Assembly (NCBI GenBank): GCA_009928955.1
Contig: SABN01000009.1
Span: forward strand, 1 to 51,104
DNA length: 51,104 bases
Source of the DNA: Opitutia bacterium
GTDB taxonomy: Bacteria > Verrucomicrobiota > Kiritimatiellia > CAIQIC01 > Lenti-01
Direction of reading: 5' to 3'
The notes under the pieces are model-generated. The model was not told the origin of the DNA. It saw nothing but the letters and a program-made list of their open reading frames with translations, and did no database searches. A program made the position numbers and the translations under genes. Below are positions 32,860 through 40,502 of this stretch, piece after piece; the first letter of the stretch is position 1, and every line of letters starts with the position of its first letter.

Positions 32860-33357
32860 CTATGCGTGCAAAAATGAAAGCATGGACTTCACGTCGCGGG
32901 CGACTTCCCGGATGATGGCGCGGGTGGCGGGGGGCGTGAATTTCATCATCAAATCCCCGTTCATGATCGCCACGTAGGCCTTTCCGTCGCTCTTTTCGTA
33001 CACGGAAACGTTCCGGGGGGAGAAGACGGACATGCGCCGGCGGCTTTCGTCGGCGAACATCCGGGAGGCGAAGGGGCCGTGGCAGAACTGGAGGATGGTC
33101 ATGCGGCCGACGGAAGCCCCGCCGTTGTCCACGATTTCCCGGCCTTGGTCGACGACGTTGAAGACGTGCCATCCGGGTTTGTCGGAAATGTTGGCCTTCA
33201 GCCGGGCGATGGTTTCCGCATAGCCCAGCGGGCTGGGGATCTCGCGGATCATCAGCTGGATGAAGTGGTTTTGCATATAGCGGAAAAGCAGCCGCGCGGC
33301 AATGGCGGCGGCGGCCAAGGTCAACAAGCATCCAGCGGCGAAGGGGGTGGCGTTCAT
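32860..33357 (-). CDS. DUF302 domain protein with N-terminal membrane anchor
   Basis: 165 residues. An N-terminal hydrophobic helix (AAGCLLTLAAAAIAARLLF) is followed by a DUF302 domain: SPLGYAETIARLKANISDKPGWHVF, VGRMTILQFCHGPFASRM, MSVFSPRNVSVYEKSDGKAYVAIMN. DUF302 proteins are often found with sulfur or metal oxidation genes; no activity is established. AGGAG precedes the ATG. It is the first gene of the ORP operon and lies directly behind the 14-mer promoter. Confidence 0.83.
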   Translation of the reverse strand: MNATPFAAGCLLTLAAAAIAARLLFRYMQNHFIQLMIREIPSPLGYAETIARLKANISDKPGWHVFNVVDQGREIVDNGGASVGRMTILQFCHGPFASRMFADESRRRMSVFSPRNVSVYEKSDGKAYVAIMNGDLMMKFTPPATRAIIREVARDVKSMLSFLHA

Positions 33358-33387
33358 TCTCGATCTCCTGGGCGGGGTGGGTTTGAT

Positions 33388-33419
33388 ATGAACATATGAC
33401 CATAATGGAGGAAGTGCAA
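33388..33419 (-). promoter_or_regulatory. Promoter/operator of the DUF302-ORP operon
   Basis: On the minus strand TTGCAC (33414-33419), a 17-base spacer and TATGTT (33391-33396), with the -10 inside GGTCATATGTTCAT (33388-33401). Two overlapping TATG-N2-CATA palindromes are visible. The rest of the 216-base gap to the divergent gene at 33574 shows no further feature. Confidence 0.78.
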
Positions 33420-33573
33420 CTAATATTTACCGGCCGATCCGTGTGGGCGGCGGCGGCGGTCCCTTGCCGGCGGATGAAATATTCAGGTCCATGGACCGGA
33501 GCAAGCGCCGTTCGACCGGCCCGAAGGAAGAAATCGACTTTTCTTTTCGAGGCGCCGGGAGGATTCTGGACCC

Positions 33574-34002
33574 ATGACATCGAGTGAACTTTTCGAACAA
33601 GGCTGGAACTGCGCCCAGGCCGTTTTCCTTTCCCATGCGGAGGAATTCGGGCTCGCGGCCGAAATCGCCCGGCGTCTGGCCGCGCCGCTCGGGGGTGGTT
33701 TGGGCGGGCTGCGCCGCACGTGCGGCGCCTTGACGGCGCTCAGCCTGCTGGCCGGCCTGCGGCGTGGCGACCATGACCCCAACGATCTCGAAGCGAAAAC
33801 CGCTTTCTACGCGTTGATCCAGCGGCTCGACGCCGAATTCACCGCCGAGTTCGGCACCAGCCAGTGCGCCCAGCTGCTGGCCGACGCGGGGTGCGCGGCG
33901 GCCTCCGCGCCCTCCGCCCGCAGCGCCGAATATTATGCCGTCCGCCCCTGCGCGCGTTGCGTCGAGTTCGCCGACCGGCTGTACGAGCGGCATCTGGGTT
34001 GA
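33574..34002 (+). CDS. C_GCAxxG_C_C family protein
   Basis: 142 residues. The family pattern of spaced cysteines is visible: WNCAQAV near the N-terminus, RRTCGALTAL (the GCAxxG position), SQCAQLL, AGCAAA and the C-terminal CARCVEFADRL. The family is a small redox/metal protein, often a selenoprotein in anaerobes; here Cys is used at every position. GGGAGGA precedes the ATG. It is divergent from the ORP operon and convergent with the thioredoxin gene. Confidence 0.85.
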   Translation: MTSSELFEQGWNCAQAVFLSHAEEFGLAAEIARRLAAPLGGGLGGLRRTCGALTALSLLAGLRRGDHDPNDLEAKTAFYALIQRLDAEFTAEFGTSQCAQLLADAGCAAASAPSARSAEYYAVRPCARCVEFADRLYERHLG

Positions 34003-34009
34003 GGGACAG

Positions 34010-34055
34010 AAAAAGCCGTCCGGCGGGAGCCGGAAAGCCCGGACGCCGACGGCGC
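34010..34055 (-). terminator. Terminator for the thioredoxin operon
   Basis: Read on the minus strand, a GC-rich stem (CCGTC-GGCG pairing with CGCC-GGACGG) is followed by CTTTTTC. It lies between convergent genes. The same region can also form an alternative 8-base stem GGACGCCG / CGGCGTCC. Confidence 0.7.
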
Positions 34056-34082
34056 GGCGTCCCTACCTGAAAGCCGAACAGC

Positions 34083-34529
34083 CTACTTGGCCGCTTCGAG
34101 GGCGGCGATCAGCGTGGCGGCCTGCTGGACGCCGACGAACTGCTTGACGGTTTTTCCATCCTTGAGGACGAGCAGGGTGGGGATGCTCTGGACGCCGAAC
34201 TGGGCCGCGGTGGCGCCGGCTTCGTCGACGTTGAGCTTGGCGATCTTGGCGCCGGGGACCTTGCCGACGACCTGTTCGAGGATCGGGCCCTGCATGCGGC
34301 ACGGGCCGCACCACGGGGCCCAGAAGTCCACCAGCACGACGCCGGATTGGGTTTCGGCGGCGAAGTTGCTGTCGTTGAGTTCGAGGATTCCTGCGCTCAT
34401 GGGTGGGTGCCTTTCGTTGGATGTTTTTTCAAAGAGGATGAACAGGGCCGCGAGGCCGGCCAGCACGGCGGCGTTCCGGAGCCAGGCCTTTCTGGCGGGT
34501 TTTTCCGTTGGCGGGGAGACGGGGGTCAT
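34083..34529 (-). CDS. trxA: Membrane-anchored thioredoxin (possible internal start at 34400 for a soluble form)
   Basis: 148 residues from the ATG at 34529, which overlaps the DUF2892 stop (ATGA). Residues ~18-33 (RNAAVLAGLAALFILF) form a membrane anchor. The thioredoxin domain follows with DFWAPWCGPC (active cysteines 74/77) and the cis-Pro in QSIPTLLVL. An in-frame ATG at 34400 (MSAGILELND) starts exactly where ordinary thioredoxins begin and has AAAGG about 10 bases upstream, so a soluble 105-residue form may also be made. It reduces disulfides, probably recycling the peroxiredoxin of the same operon. Confidence 0.85.
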   Translation of the reverse strand: MTPVSPPTEKPARKAWLRNAAVLAGLAALFILFEKTSNERHPPMSAGILELNDSNFAAETQSGVVLVDFWAPWCGPCRMQGPILEQVVGKVPGAKIAKLNVDEAGATAAQFGVQSIPTLLVLKDGKTVKQFVGVQQAATLIAALEAAK

Positions 34530-34738
34530 GGGATGCTGCAGCGGGCGGGGCCGTCTTTGAACCCGAATTTGCGGAGAATGGCGTTGGCGGGGCAGATGCC
34601 GGTGAACGCCGACTGGATCAGGTTGAGGCCGATGAAAGCCGTGAAGAGCAGCCACCAGGGGCTGACGAAATGGACGAGGGCGACGGACACCAGGATCATG
34701 AAGCCGGCCATTACGCGGACTCCGTTTTCGATGGTCAT
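34526..34738 (-). CDS. DUF2892 (YgaP-like) inner membrane protein
   Basis: 70 residues with two membrane helices: RVMAGFMILVSVALVHFVSPWWLLFTAFIGLNLIQSAFTG, then ICPANAILRKFGF. This is the membrane part of YgaP-type proteins; in E. coli a rhodanese domain is fused before it, here absent. GGAATCC precedes the ATG. Conserved proline/cysteine ICPAN sits at the membrane face. YgaP-type genes are linked to sulfane-sulfur handling and ArsR regulators, which fits the ArsR at the head of this gene set. Confidence 0.87.
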   Translation of the reverse strand: MTIENGVRVMAGFMILVSVALVHFVSPWWLLFTAFIGLNLIQSAFTGICPANAILRKFGFKDGPARCSIP

Positions 34739-34803
34739 GGAGGATTCCTTTCAGAGGCTGCGCCCCGCGGGCCGAACGGTGGCCCGCGGAACGCGGTGGA
34801 TGA

Positions 34804-35520
34804 TTATTTCTTCTTGAGGACGGTGGCGAGGACTTTCTCCTTGTCCAGCTTGCGGGAGCAGAAGAACCAGTCTTGGCAGACCATGTCCTCCTTGCCGTCC
34901 ATGCGGTTCTTGGCGGCGCCGCAGGAACCGGCAGGGCCGATGATGACGTCGTCGCCGGGGCGCCAGTCGGCCGGGGTGGCGATGCCGAAGGCATCGGCGG
35001 TCTGCAAGGCGATCAGCGCGCGGTAGATCTCGTCGAAGTTGCGGCCGAGGCTAAGGGGGTAGTAGATCATGGCGCGGACGATGCCCTTGGGATCGATGTA
35101 GAACACGGCGCGGACGGCCTTGGTGGAAGCTTCGCCGGGCTGGATCATGCCGTAGGCCTTGGCGACTTCCATCGTGATGTCCTCGATCAGGGGGAAATTC
35201 ACCTCGACGTCCTTGTGGCCGCGGTAGCTGATCTTCTCCTTGATGGTGCGGAGCCAGGCGATGTGGCTGTAGAGGCCGTCGACGGAGAGGCCGACAAGCT
35301 TGCAGTTGGCCTCGGCGAATTGCTTTTCCATGGAGGCGAAGGTGATGAACTCCGTGGTGCACACCGGCGTGAAGTCGGCGGGATGGCTGAAGAGGATCAC
35401 CCAGCTGCCTTCATACTGCTTGGGGAAGTCGATGTCGCCTTGGGTGGTGACGGCCTTGAAGGCCGGGGCTTTGTCGCCGATGCGCGGCAGGGAAGCGGGG
35501 GCTGCGTTTGGATTGTCCAT
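34804..35520 (-). CDS. Peroxiredoxin, Prx6/archaeal AhpC type
   Basis: 238 residues. The peroxidatic cysteine is Cys54 in HPADFTPVCTTEF. The long C-terminal arm (ADWRPGDDVIIGPAG) ends in VCQDWFFCSRKL, whose two cysteines resemble the resolving pair of archaeal Prx6-like enzymes. It reduces hydrogen peroxide and organic peroxides in the cytoplasm. Neighbouring thioredoxin is the probable reductant. Confidence 0.92.
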   Translation of the reverse strand: MDNPNAAPASLPRIGDKAPAFKAVTTQGDIDFPKQYEGSWVILFSHPADFTPVCTTEFITFASMEKQFAEANCKLVGLSVDGLYSHIAWLRTIKEKISYRGHKDVEVNFPLIEDITMEVAKAYGMIQPGEASTKAVRAVFYIDPKGIVRAMIYYPLSLGRNFDEIYRALIALQTADAFGIATPADWRPGDDVIIGPAGSCGAAKNRMDGKEDMVCQDWFFCSRKLDKEKVLATVLKKK

Positions 35521-35533
35521 GGTTTGCTCCTAT

Positions 35534-35568
35534 GGGTTGGGTTCAGGGTTCGGGGTTCAGTTCAACAG
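35534..35568. repeat. GGGTTCAG-type low-complexity repeat
   Basis: About four imperfect copies of GGGTTCAG/GGGTTCGG lie between the peroxiredoxin start and the DUF6132 stop. This is the 'text-like' dispersed repeat type, with no coding signal. Confidence 0.6.
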
Positions 35569-35571
35569 GGG

Positions 35572-35742
35572 TCAGCGACCGGAAGCGCTGACAGCTCCTA
35601 CGATACCCCACACCAGCATGGATGTCCACGGGCTGGCGGTGATGGGGCAGGCGCCCGTCTTGCAGCCGACGAAGCGGTAGATGAGGAAGCCGATGGCGGC
35701 GCCGACGGCGGCGCCGAGGATGGTTTTCAGGAGGGGGGTCAT
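35572..35742 (-). CDS. DUF6132 small membrane protein
   Basis: 56 residues, easily missed because of size. The translation starts MTPLLKTILGAAVGAAIGFL, continues IYRFVGCKTGACPITASPW and ends with a second hydrophobic stretch (MLVWGIVGAVSASGR). Two short membrane helices flank the conserved VGC-x3-ACPIT motif of DUF6132. A good ribosome site (GAAAGGAAA) lies 3-5 bases before the ATG. Homologues occur with DUF2892 and thioredoxin genes, as here. The cysteine pair may be redox-active or metal-binding. Confidence 0.85.
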   Translation of the reverse strand: MTPLLKTILGAAVGAAIGFLIYRFVGCKTGACPITASPWTSMLVWGIVGAVSASGR

Positions 35743-35765
35743 GGGTTTCCTTTCAGTTACAGGCG

Positions 35766-35858
35766 ACCGGGAACAGGGGACAGGAGGATGAGTATGAAAC
35801 CATGGGTCGATGTTCGATGGAATTCATGCTGTCTCCTGAATCCTGTCTCCTGGCTGAC
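35766..35858. repeat. CCTGTCTCCTG / CAGGGGACAGG low-complexity repeats
   Basis: CTGTCTCCTGAATCCTGTCTCCTG lies at 35829-35852. A related inverted block GAACAGGGGACAGGAGG occurs near 35771-35787. They fill the gap between the PII-like and DUF6132 genes and are of the same non-coding type seen at several places in the window. Confidence 0.6.
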
Positions 35859-35860
35859 GT

Positions 35861-36151
35861 TTAAAAGAGAGACTCAACGGGCAGGGCGAAGACGCGGAGG
35901 CCTTCGCCTTCGAAGAGGCTCTCGTGGTATTCCTTGAGCGCCTGGACGAGTTCTTCCTTTTTGGAGGCCGCGACGACGGTGAAGACGAGGACGGACTTGC
36001 CGGGGAAGACATGCGTGCCCAGATGCTTGCCGGTCGCGCCTTCGCCGAGGACGTTCTGGATTTCGCTGTAGCCGCGGACATCGTGCTTGGCGATGATGGC
36101 GCGGACTTCTTCCTGGCGGTTTTCGGGGCAGATGATCATCAGCATTTTCAT
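35861..36151 (-). CDS. PII-like small protein linked to the RND pump
   Basis: 96 residues with the ferredoxin-like babbab pattern of PII-like proteins: MKMLMIICPENRQEEVRAIIAKHDVRGYSEIQNV, HVFPGKSVLVFTVV, KKEELVQALKEYHESLF. The long T-loop and the PII nucleotide-binding signature are absent. Small PII-like proteins of this kind frequently follow RND heavy-metal or HAE efflux genes and may bind a metal or nucleotide. It begins 3 bases after the RND stop. Confidence 0.75.
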   Translation of the reverse strand: MKMLMIICPENRQEEVRAIIAKHDVRGYSEIQNVLGEGATGKHLGTHVFPGKSVLVFTVVAASKKEELVQALKEYHESLFEGEGLRVFALPVESLF

Positions 36152-36154
36152 GGT

Positions 36155-39100
36155 TCAACCCTCCGGGATCGACTGGTTTTTGTAGATGAGGCCGTAGGCG
36201 ACGGGGACGACGATCAGGGTGAAGGCCGTGGAGACGAAGAGGCCGAAGATGATGGACCAGGCCAGTCCGCTGAAGATGGGGTCGAAGGTGATCGGCCAGG
36301 CGCCGAGCAGGGTGGTGCCGGCGGTGAGGAAGATCGGGCGGAAGCGCGTGGCGCCGGCCTCGATGATGGCATCCCGGAGCGATTTGCCGCGGGCGGCCTC
36401 GCTGCGGATGAAATCGATGAGGATGATGGCGTTGCGCTGGACGATGCCGCCGAGGGCGATCATGCCGATCATGGCGGTGGCGGTGAAGAAGACCGAATCG
36501 GCGTAGCCGCCGATGGTCTGGCCGCCCAGGGCGTTCAGCAACCAGAAGCCCGGCATGATGCCGATCATGGTCAGGGGGATGGAGAGCATGATGATGATGG
36601 GCAGGAGGTAGGAGCCGGTTTCGTAGACCAGCAGGACGTAGATGGCCAGCAGCGCGGCGGAGAAGGCGATGCCGAGGTCGCGGAACACGTCCACGGTGAT
36701 CTTCCATTCGCCTTCGCCGGTCCAGGAGGCGCGGATGCCATCGGGGAGGGGGTTTTTCGCGAGGTCGGCCTGCTGGGAGAGGACGGCGTAGGCGGGGCCG
36801 CGGCCGGCCATTTCGGCGGTGACGAAGACCACGCGCTCCATGTTCTTGTGGATGATGGTTTGATCGACGACATCCTCCTCGAAGGCGCCGAGTTCGCCGA
36901 GGGGGACGCTCTGGCCCATGCGGCCCTTGACCATGAGAGTCTTGAGGCGCTCGGGATCGGAGCGTTTTTCGCGCGGCATGCGCAGGACGATGGGCAGTTC
37001 GTTTTGTTCGCGGGGGGCGTGGACGGTGCCGGCGGGCATGCCGGCGAGGGCGATGCGCAGGGTGCCGACGACATCTTCGACGGAGATGCCGCTGAGGCCG
37101 GCCTTTTCGCGGTCGACGCGGAAGAAGAGTTTTTGCTGAAGGGCCTCGGCGGTGAGGTCGGCCTCGACGACGCCCTCCTCGAGGGCGAGGCGGTCGCGGA
37201 GGGCTTCGGCGGCGGCGACGAGGTCGGAGTAGGGCTGGTCGGGGCGGCCATAGATTTCGGCGACGACGGTGGCCATGACAGGGGGGCCGGGGGGCAGTTC
37301 GACGATCTTCATCATGGCGCCGGTTCTGGCGCCGATGGCTTCGATGTCGTTGCGGATGCGCAGGGCGAGGGCGTGGCTGCCCATTTCGCGTTGTTGGCGG
37401 GGGAGGAGGTTGAGGCGGACATCGGCGAGATGGGGGGCGGTGCGGAGGTAGTATTTGCGCACGAGCCCGTTGAAGTCCATGGGCGAGCCCTCGCCGACGG
37501 TGGAGACGAAGTTGACGACCTCGGGGACGGTTTGGAGATAGGCTTCGATTTCGCGGACGGCGGCGTCGGTGGCTTCGAGCGTGGCGCCCTCGGGCAGGTC
37601 GACGACGATCTGGAGTTCGTTCTTGTTGTCGAAGGGGAGCATTTTGAGGGGGACGCGTCCGGAAGCGGCGAGGAAGATGGAGAATCCAAACAGGCCGGCG
37701 ACGACGAGCATCAGGAGGGCGCTGCGGCCGCGGGAGGAGACAAACGGATCCATCAGGCGGCGGTAGACGCGGTAGGTGCTGGTGGTTTTGACATCGTAGG
37801 CGGCGACCGCGGCGGAAGTGTCCTTGAGCAGCTTGCTGGAAACCCACGGCGTGATGGCGAGGGCGACGAGGAGGGAGGAGAGCATCGTGAGGGGGACGTT
37901 GAGCGCCATGGGGGCCATGTAGGGGCCCATCATGCCGCTGATGAAGAACATGGGGATGAACGAGACGATGATGGAAAGCGTGGCCAGCAGGATGGGGGGC
38001 ATGACCTCCTCCATCGCGAGCGCGACGGCCTGGAGGCGGGGGAACTTCTTCATGGAGAGGAAGCGCGAGATGTTTTCGACGCCGACGATGGGATTGTCGA
38101 CGAGGAGTCCCAGCGCAAGGATGAGGGCGAAGAGGGTGACGCGGTTGATGGTGTAGCCCAGCAGGTAGTTGAACAGCAAAGTGAGCGAATAGGTGATGGG
38201 GATGGCGAGGCCGACGATGACGCCTTCGCGCCAGCCCATGGTGAGGGCGATGAGGCCGACGACGGTCAGGATGCCCATGACGAGGTTCAGCACGAGGTCG
38301 TTGACTTTTTCGTTGGCGGTGTGGCCATAGTCGCGGGTGACGGTGGCGCGGACGCCTTCGGGGAGGACGGAGGCGCGCAGCTCGCCGAGCATCGCCTCGA
38401 CCTGCTGGGCGACGCGGACGGCGTTGCTGCCCTTCTTCTTGGCGACGGCGATGGTGACGGCGGCGGAGGACTCGCCGGGCTCGAGGCCGCCGGCGGTTTC
38501 GAGGGCGGCGGCGGGGCCGGCGCCGAAGCGGGTGTAGGAATTGAGTTCATCGGAGCCATCGACGACCTCGGCGACGTCGCGCAGGTAGACGGGGCGGTTC
38601 AGGTGGACGCCGACCATGAGGTTGCGGATCTCGTCGGCATCTTGGAGGAAGGGGCCGGTTTCGACGGCGATTTCGCGGTCGGCCTGGGCGAAGGATCCGC
38701 TCTGGGCCTGGGCGTTGGAGACTTTGAGGGCGCCGGCGACCTCCATGGCCGAGAGGCCGTAGGCGGCGAGTCGTTCGGTGTCGAGATAGACGTGGACGAC
38801 GCGTTTCTGTCCGCCGTGGAGGGTGATCTTGGCGCTGTCGGGGATGCGCTGGAGCTTGTGGGCGGCGACTTCGGCGATGCGGTAGAGTTCGTGGGGGTCG
38901 TGGGCGGCGCTGTGCAGCGTGACGTTCACGATGGGGACGTCGTCGATCTCGATGGGCTTGACGACCCAGCCGGCGATGCCGGGGGTGGTTTGGTCGATGT
39001 TCTGGAAGATCTTGTTGTAGATCTTGATGAGGCTGTCCTCGCGGTCCTCGCCCACGAAGAAGCGGACCGTGACGATCGACATGCCCGGGCGGGACATCGA

Positions 39101-39370
39101 ATAGACGTATTCGACGCCGTCGATCTGGTAGAGCATCTTTTCGAGGCGGGAGGAGACGAGCTGTTCGACCTCCTCGGCGGAGGAGCCGGGCATCATGACC
39201 ATGACGTCGGCCAGCGGGACGACGATCTGAGGTTCCTCTTCGCGCGGGGTGATGAGGAGGGCGGCGGCGCCGGCGGCGAAGCTGATGAGGATCAGCAGGA
39301 TCGAGAGGTTTCCCTTGAGGAACGCCTGCAGGATTCCGGAGGTAAAGGAGTGTTTGCGTTCTTCCGTCAT
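36155..39370 (-). CDS. RND efflux pump inner-membrane subunit (AcrB/HAE1-like)
   Basis: 1071 residues, twelve membrane helices in two halves with large periplasmic loops. N-terminal helix (NLSILLILISFAAGAAALLI) then EEEPQIVVPLADVMVMMPGSSAEEVEQLV. The proton-relay helix 4 reads GLLVDNPIVGVENI: one Asp is kept but the second Asp of AcrB (DD) is Asn. The C-terminal half has GGIVQRNAIILIDF. It expels drugs, metals or metabolites through TolC using the proton gradient. Start is 4 bases after the adaptor stop. Confidence 0.93.
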   Translation of the reverse strand: MTEERKHSFTSGILQAFLKGNLSILLILISFAAGAAALLITPREEEPQIVVPLADVMVMMPGSSAEEVEQLVSSRLEKMLYQIDGVEYVYSMSRPGMSIVTVRFFVGEDREDSLIKIYNKIFQNIDQTTPGIAGWVVKPIEIDDVPIVNVTLHSAAHDPHELYRIAEVAAHKLQRIPDSAKITLHGGQKRVVHVYLDTERLAAYGLSAMEVAGALKVSNAQAQSGSFAQADREIAVETGPFLQDADEIRNLMVGVHLNRPVYLRDVAEVVDGSDELNSYTRFGAGPAAALETAGGLEPGESSAAVTIAVAKKKGSNAVRVAQQVEAMLGELRASVLPEGVRATVTRDYGHTANEKVNDLVLNLVMGILTVVGLIALTMGWREGVIVGLAIPITYSLTLLFNYLLGYTINRVTLFALILALGLLVDNPIVGVENISRFLSMKKFPRLQAVALAMEEVMPPILLATLSIIVSFIPMFFISGMMGPYMAPMALNVPLTMLSSLLVALAITPWVSSKLLKDTSAAVAAYDVKTTSTYRVYRRLMDPFVSSRGRSALLMLVVAGLFGFSIFLAASGRVPLKMLPFDNKNELQIVVDLPEGATLEATDAAVREIEAYLQTVPEVVNFVSTVGEGSPMDFNGLVRKYYLRTAPHLADVRLNLLPRQQREMGSHALALRIRNDIEAIGARTGAMMKIVELPPGPPVMATVVAEIYGRPDQPYSDLVAAAEALRDRLALEEGVVEADLTAEALQQKLFFRVDREKAGLSGISVEDVVGTLRIALAGMPAGTVHAPREQNELPIVLRMPREKRSDPERLKTLMVKGRMGQSVPLGELGAFEEDVVDQTIIHKNMERVVFVTAEMAGRGPAYAVLSQQADLAKNPLPDGIRASWTGEGEWKITVDVFRDLGIAFSAALLAIYVLLVYETGSYLLPIIIMLSIPLTMIGIMPGFWLLNALGGQTIGGYADSVFFTATAMIGMIALGGIVQRNAIILIDFIRSEAARGKSLRDAIIEAGATRFRPIFLTAGTTLLGAWPITFDPIFSGLAWSIIFGLFVSTAFTLIVVPVAYGLIYKNQSIPEG

Positions 39371-39374
39371 GGGA

Positions 39375-40421
39375 CTAGCCCTCCAGGATCGGGTTTACGA
39401 GGATGGCATCGCCGGCGCGGAGGCCGGAGAGGATTTCGATGCGGTCGCCGCGGACGGGACCGGTCTTGACGAGGCGGCGGACGGCGCGGCCGTCGCGGAC
39501 CACCTGGACGAAGGAGAGCTGGCCGATCTGGCGGACGGCCGAGGCGGGGACGAAGACGGCTTCGCGGGATTCGGCCTCGACCCACAGGCGCCCGAAGGTG
39601 CCCGGCAGGACATCGCCCTCGACGCCCTCGAGGTGGACCTTGACGAGCTGGGTGCGGCTGGCGGCATCGACTTCGCTGACGATTTCGGCGACGGTGCCGG
39701 GGAAGACGCGGGCGGGGCGTTCGAGGGAGACCTCGACGGCCTGGCCGAGGGCGAGGCGATCGACCAAGCGGACGGGGACGGGCGCTTCGAGGCGCATGCG
39801 CAGGGGATCGTAGACGGCCAGCAGGAGCATGCCGGGGTTGGCGAGGTCGCCCGTCTGGATGCGGCGTTCGGTGACGATGCCGTCGATGGGGGACTCGACC
39901 TGCGCGTAGGTCAGCATGACCTTGACCTGCTCGACCTGGGCGCGGGCGCCGGCATACATGGATTCGGCGGCGGTCAGCGCCTGCTGGGTGGTGGCCTCTT
40001 TCTGGAAAAGCTGCTTGGCGCGCTCATATTCGGTCTGGGCCTGGTTGAGCTGGGCTTCGGCGCCGGCGAGCTGCTGGCGGATGTCGCGGTCGTCCAGGGC
40101 GATGAGCTTCTGACCTTTCTTCACGCGGTCGCCGGCGGAGGCGAAGATTTCGCCGACGTAGGCCGGGATGCGCGCGCTGAGGTTGATCTTCTCCTCGGAA
40201 GCGGTGGTGCCGACGACCTCGACGCGCACGGGAGCGGACTCGGCCTTCACTTCGACGGTCGCCGCATCGGCGGGTACCGGGACGCCGGCTTGGTTTTCCA
40301 AAACACCGGGCTTCACCTTTTTCGAAAAGAATCCGCCGGACCCGGCGATGACGGCCGCGAGGCCGACGAGGCCGACGAGGAGCTTGAGGTGTTTTTTGAG
40401 GGGTGCGGCGATGTTTTTCAT
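39375..40421 (-). CDS. RND efflux periplasmic adaptor (membrane fusion protein)
   Basis: 348 residues. An N-terminal membrane anchor (LLVGLVGLAAVIAG) is followed by a lipoyl half (ARIPAYVGEIFASAGDRVKKGQKL), a helical hairpin of ~60 residues (IRQQLAGAEAQLNQAQTEYERAKQLF), the second lipoyl half (VESPIDGIVTERRIQTGDLANPG) and beta-barrel / membrane-proximal domains (VKTGPVRGDRIEILSGLRAGDAIL). It bridges the pump and TolC. It lies between the tolC and RND genes in one transcription direction. Confidence 0.92.
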   Translation of the reverse strand: MKNIAAPLKKHLKLLVGLVGLAAVIAGSGGFFSKKVKPGVLENQAGVPVPADAATVEVKAESAPVRVEVVGTTASEEKINLSARIPAYVGEIFASAGDRVKKGQKLIALDDRDIRQQLAGAEAQLNQAQTEYERAKQLFQKEATTQQALTAAESMYAGARAQVEQVKVMLTYAQVESPIDGIVTERRIQTGDLANPGMLLLAVYDPLRMRLEAPVPVRLVDRLALGQAVEVSLERPARVFPGTVAEIVSEVDAASRTQLVKVHLEGVEGDVLPGTFGRLWVEAESREAVFVPASAVRQIGQLSFVQVVRDGRAVRRLVKTGPVRGDRIEILSGLRAGDAILVNPILEG

Positions 40422-40456
40422 GGTGGGGTCTCCGATGCGTTAGGGGGAGTTTGGGA

Positions 40457-40497
40457 ATTCAATATCCAATATCCAATATTCAATATCCAATGTTCAA
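40457..40497. repeat. CAATATC(C/T) octamer repeat
   Basis: About five copies of an 8-base unit (CAATATCC/CAATATTC) lie between the adaptor and tolC genes, strikingly AT-rich for this genome. It is a dispersed repeat of the kind that mistranslates as 'WILDIEYWILDI'. Confidence 0.75.
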
Positions 40498-40502
40498 AGG
40501 AG

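Noticed and set aside
34010-34070. GC-rich fold after the thioredoxin gene considered as a riboswitch
   Set aside because: It lies downstream of both convergent genes and ends in a T-run on the minus strand; a terminator explains it.
35924-39469. Very long plus-strand open frame (1181 codons) opposite the RND pump
   Set aside because: It is fully antisense to a gene with clear family motifs. Its Asp/Glu/Gly/Val-rich translation is the usual mirror image of GC-rich coding DNA.
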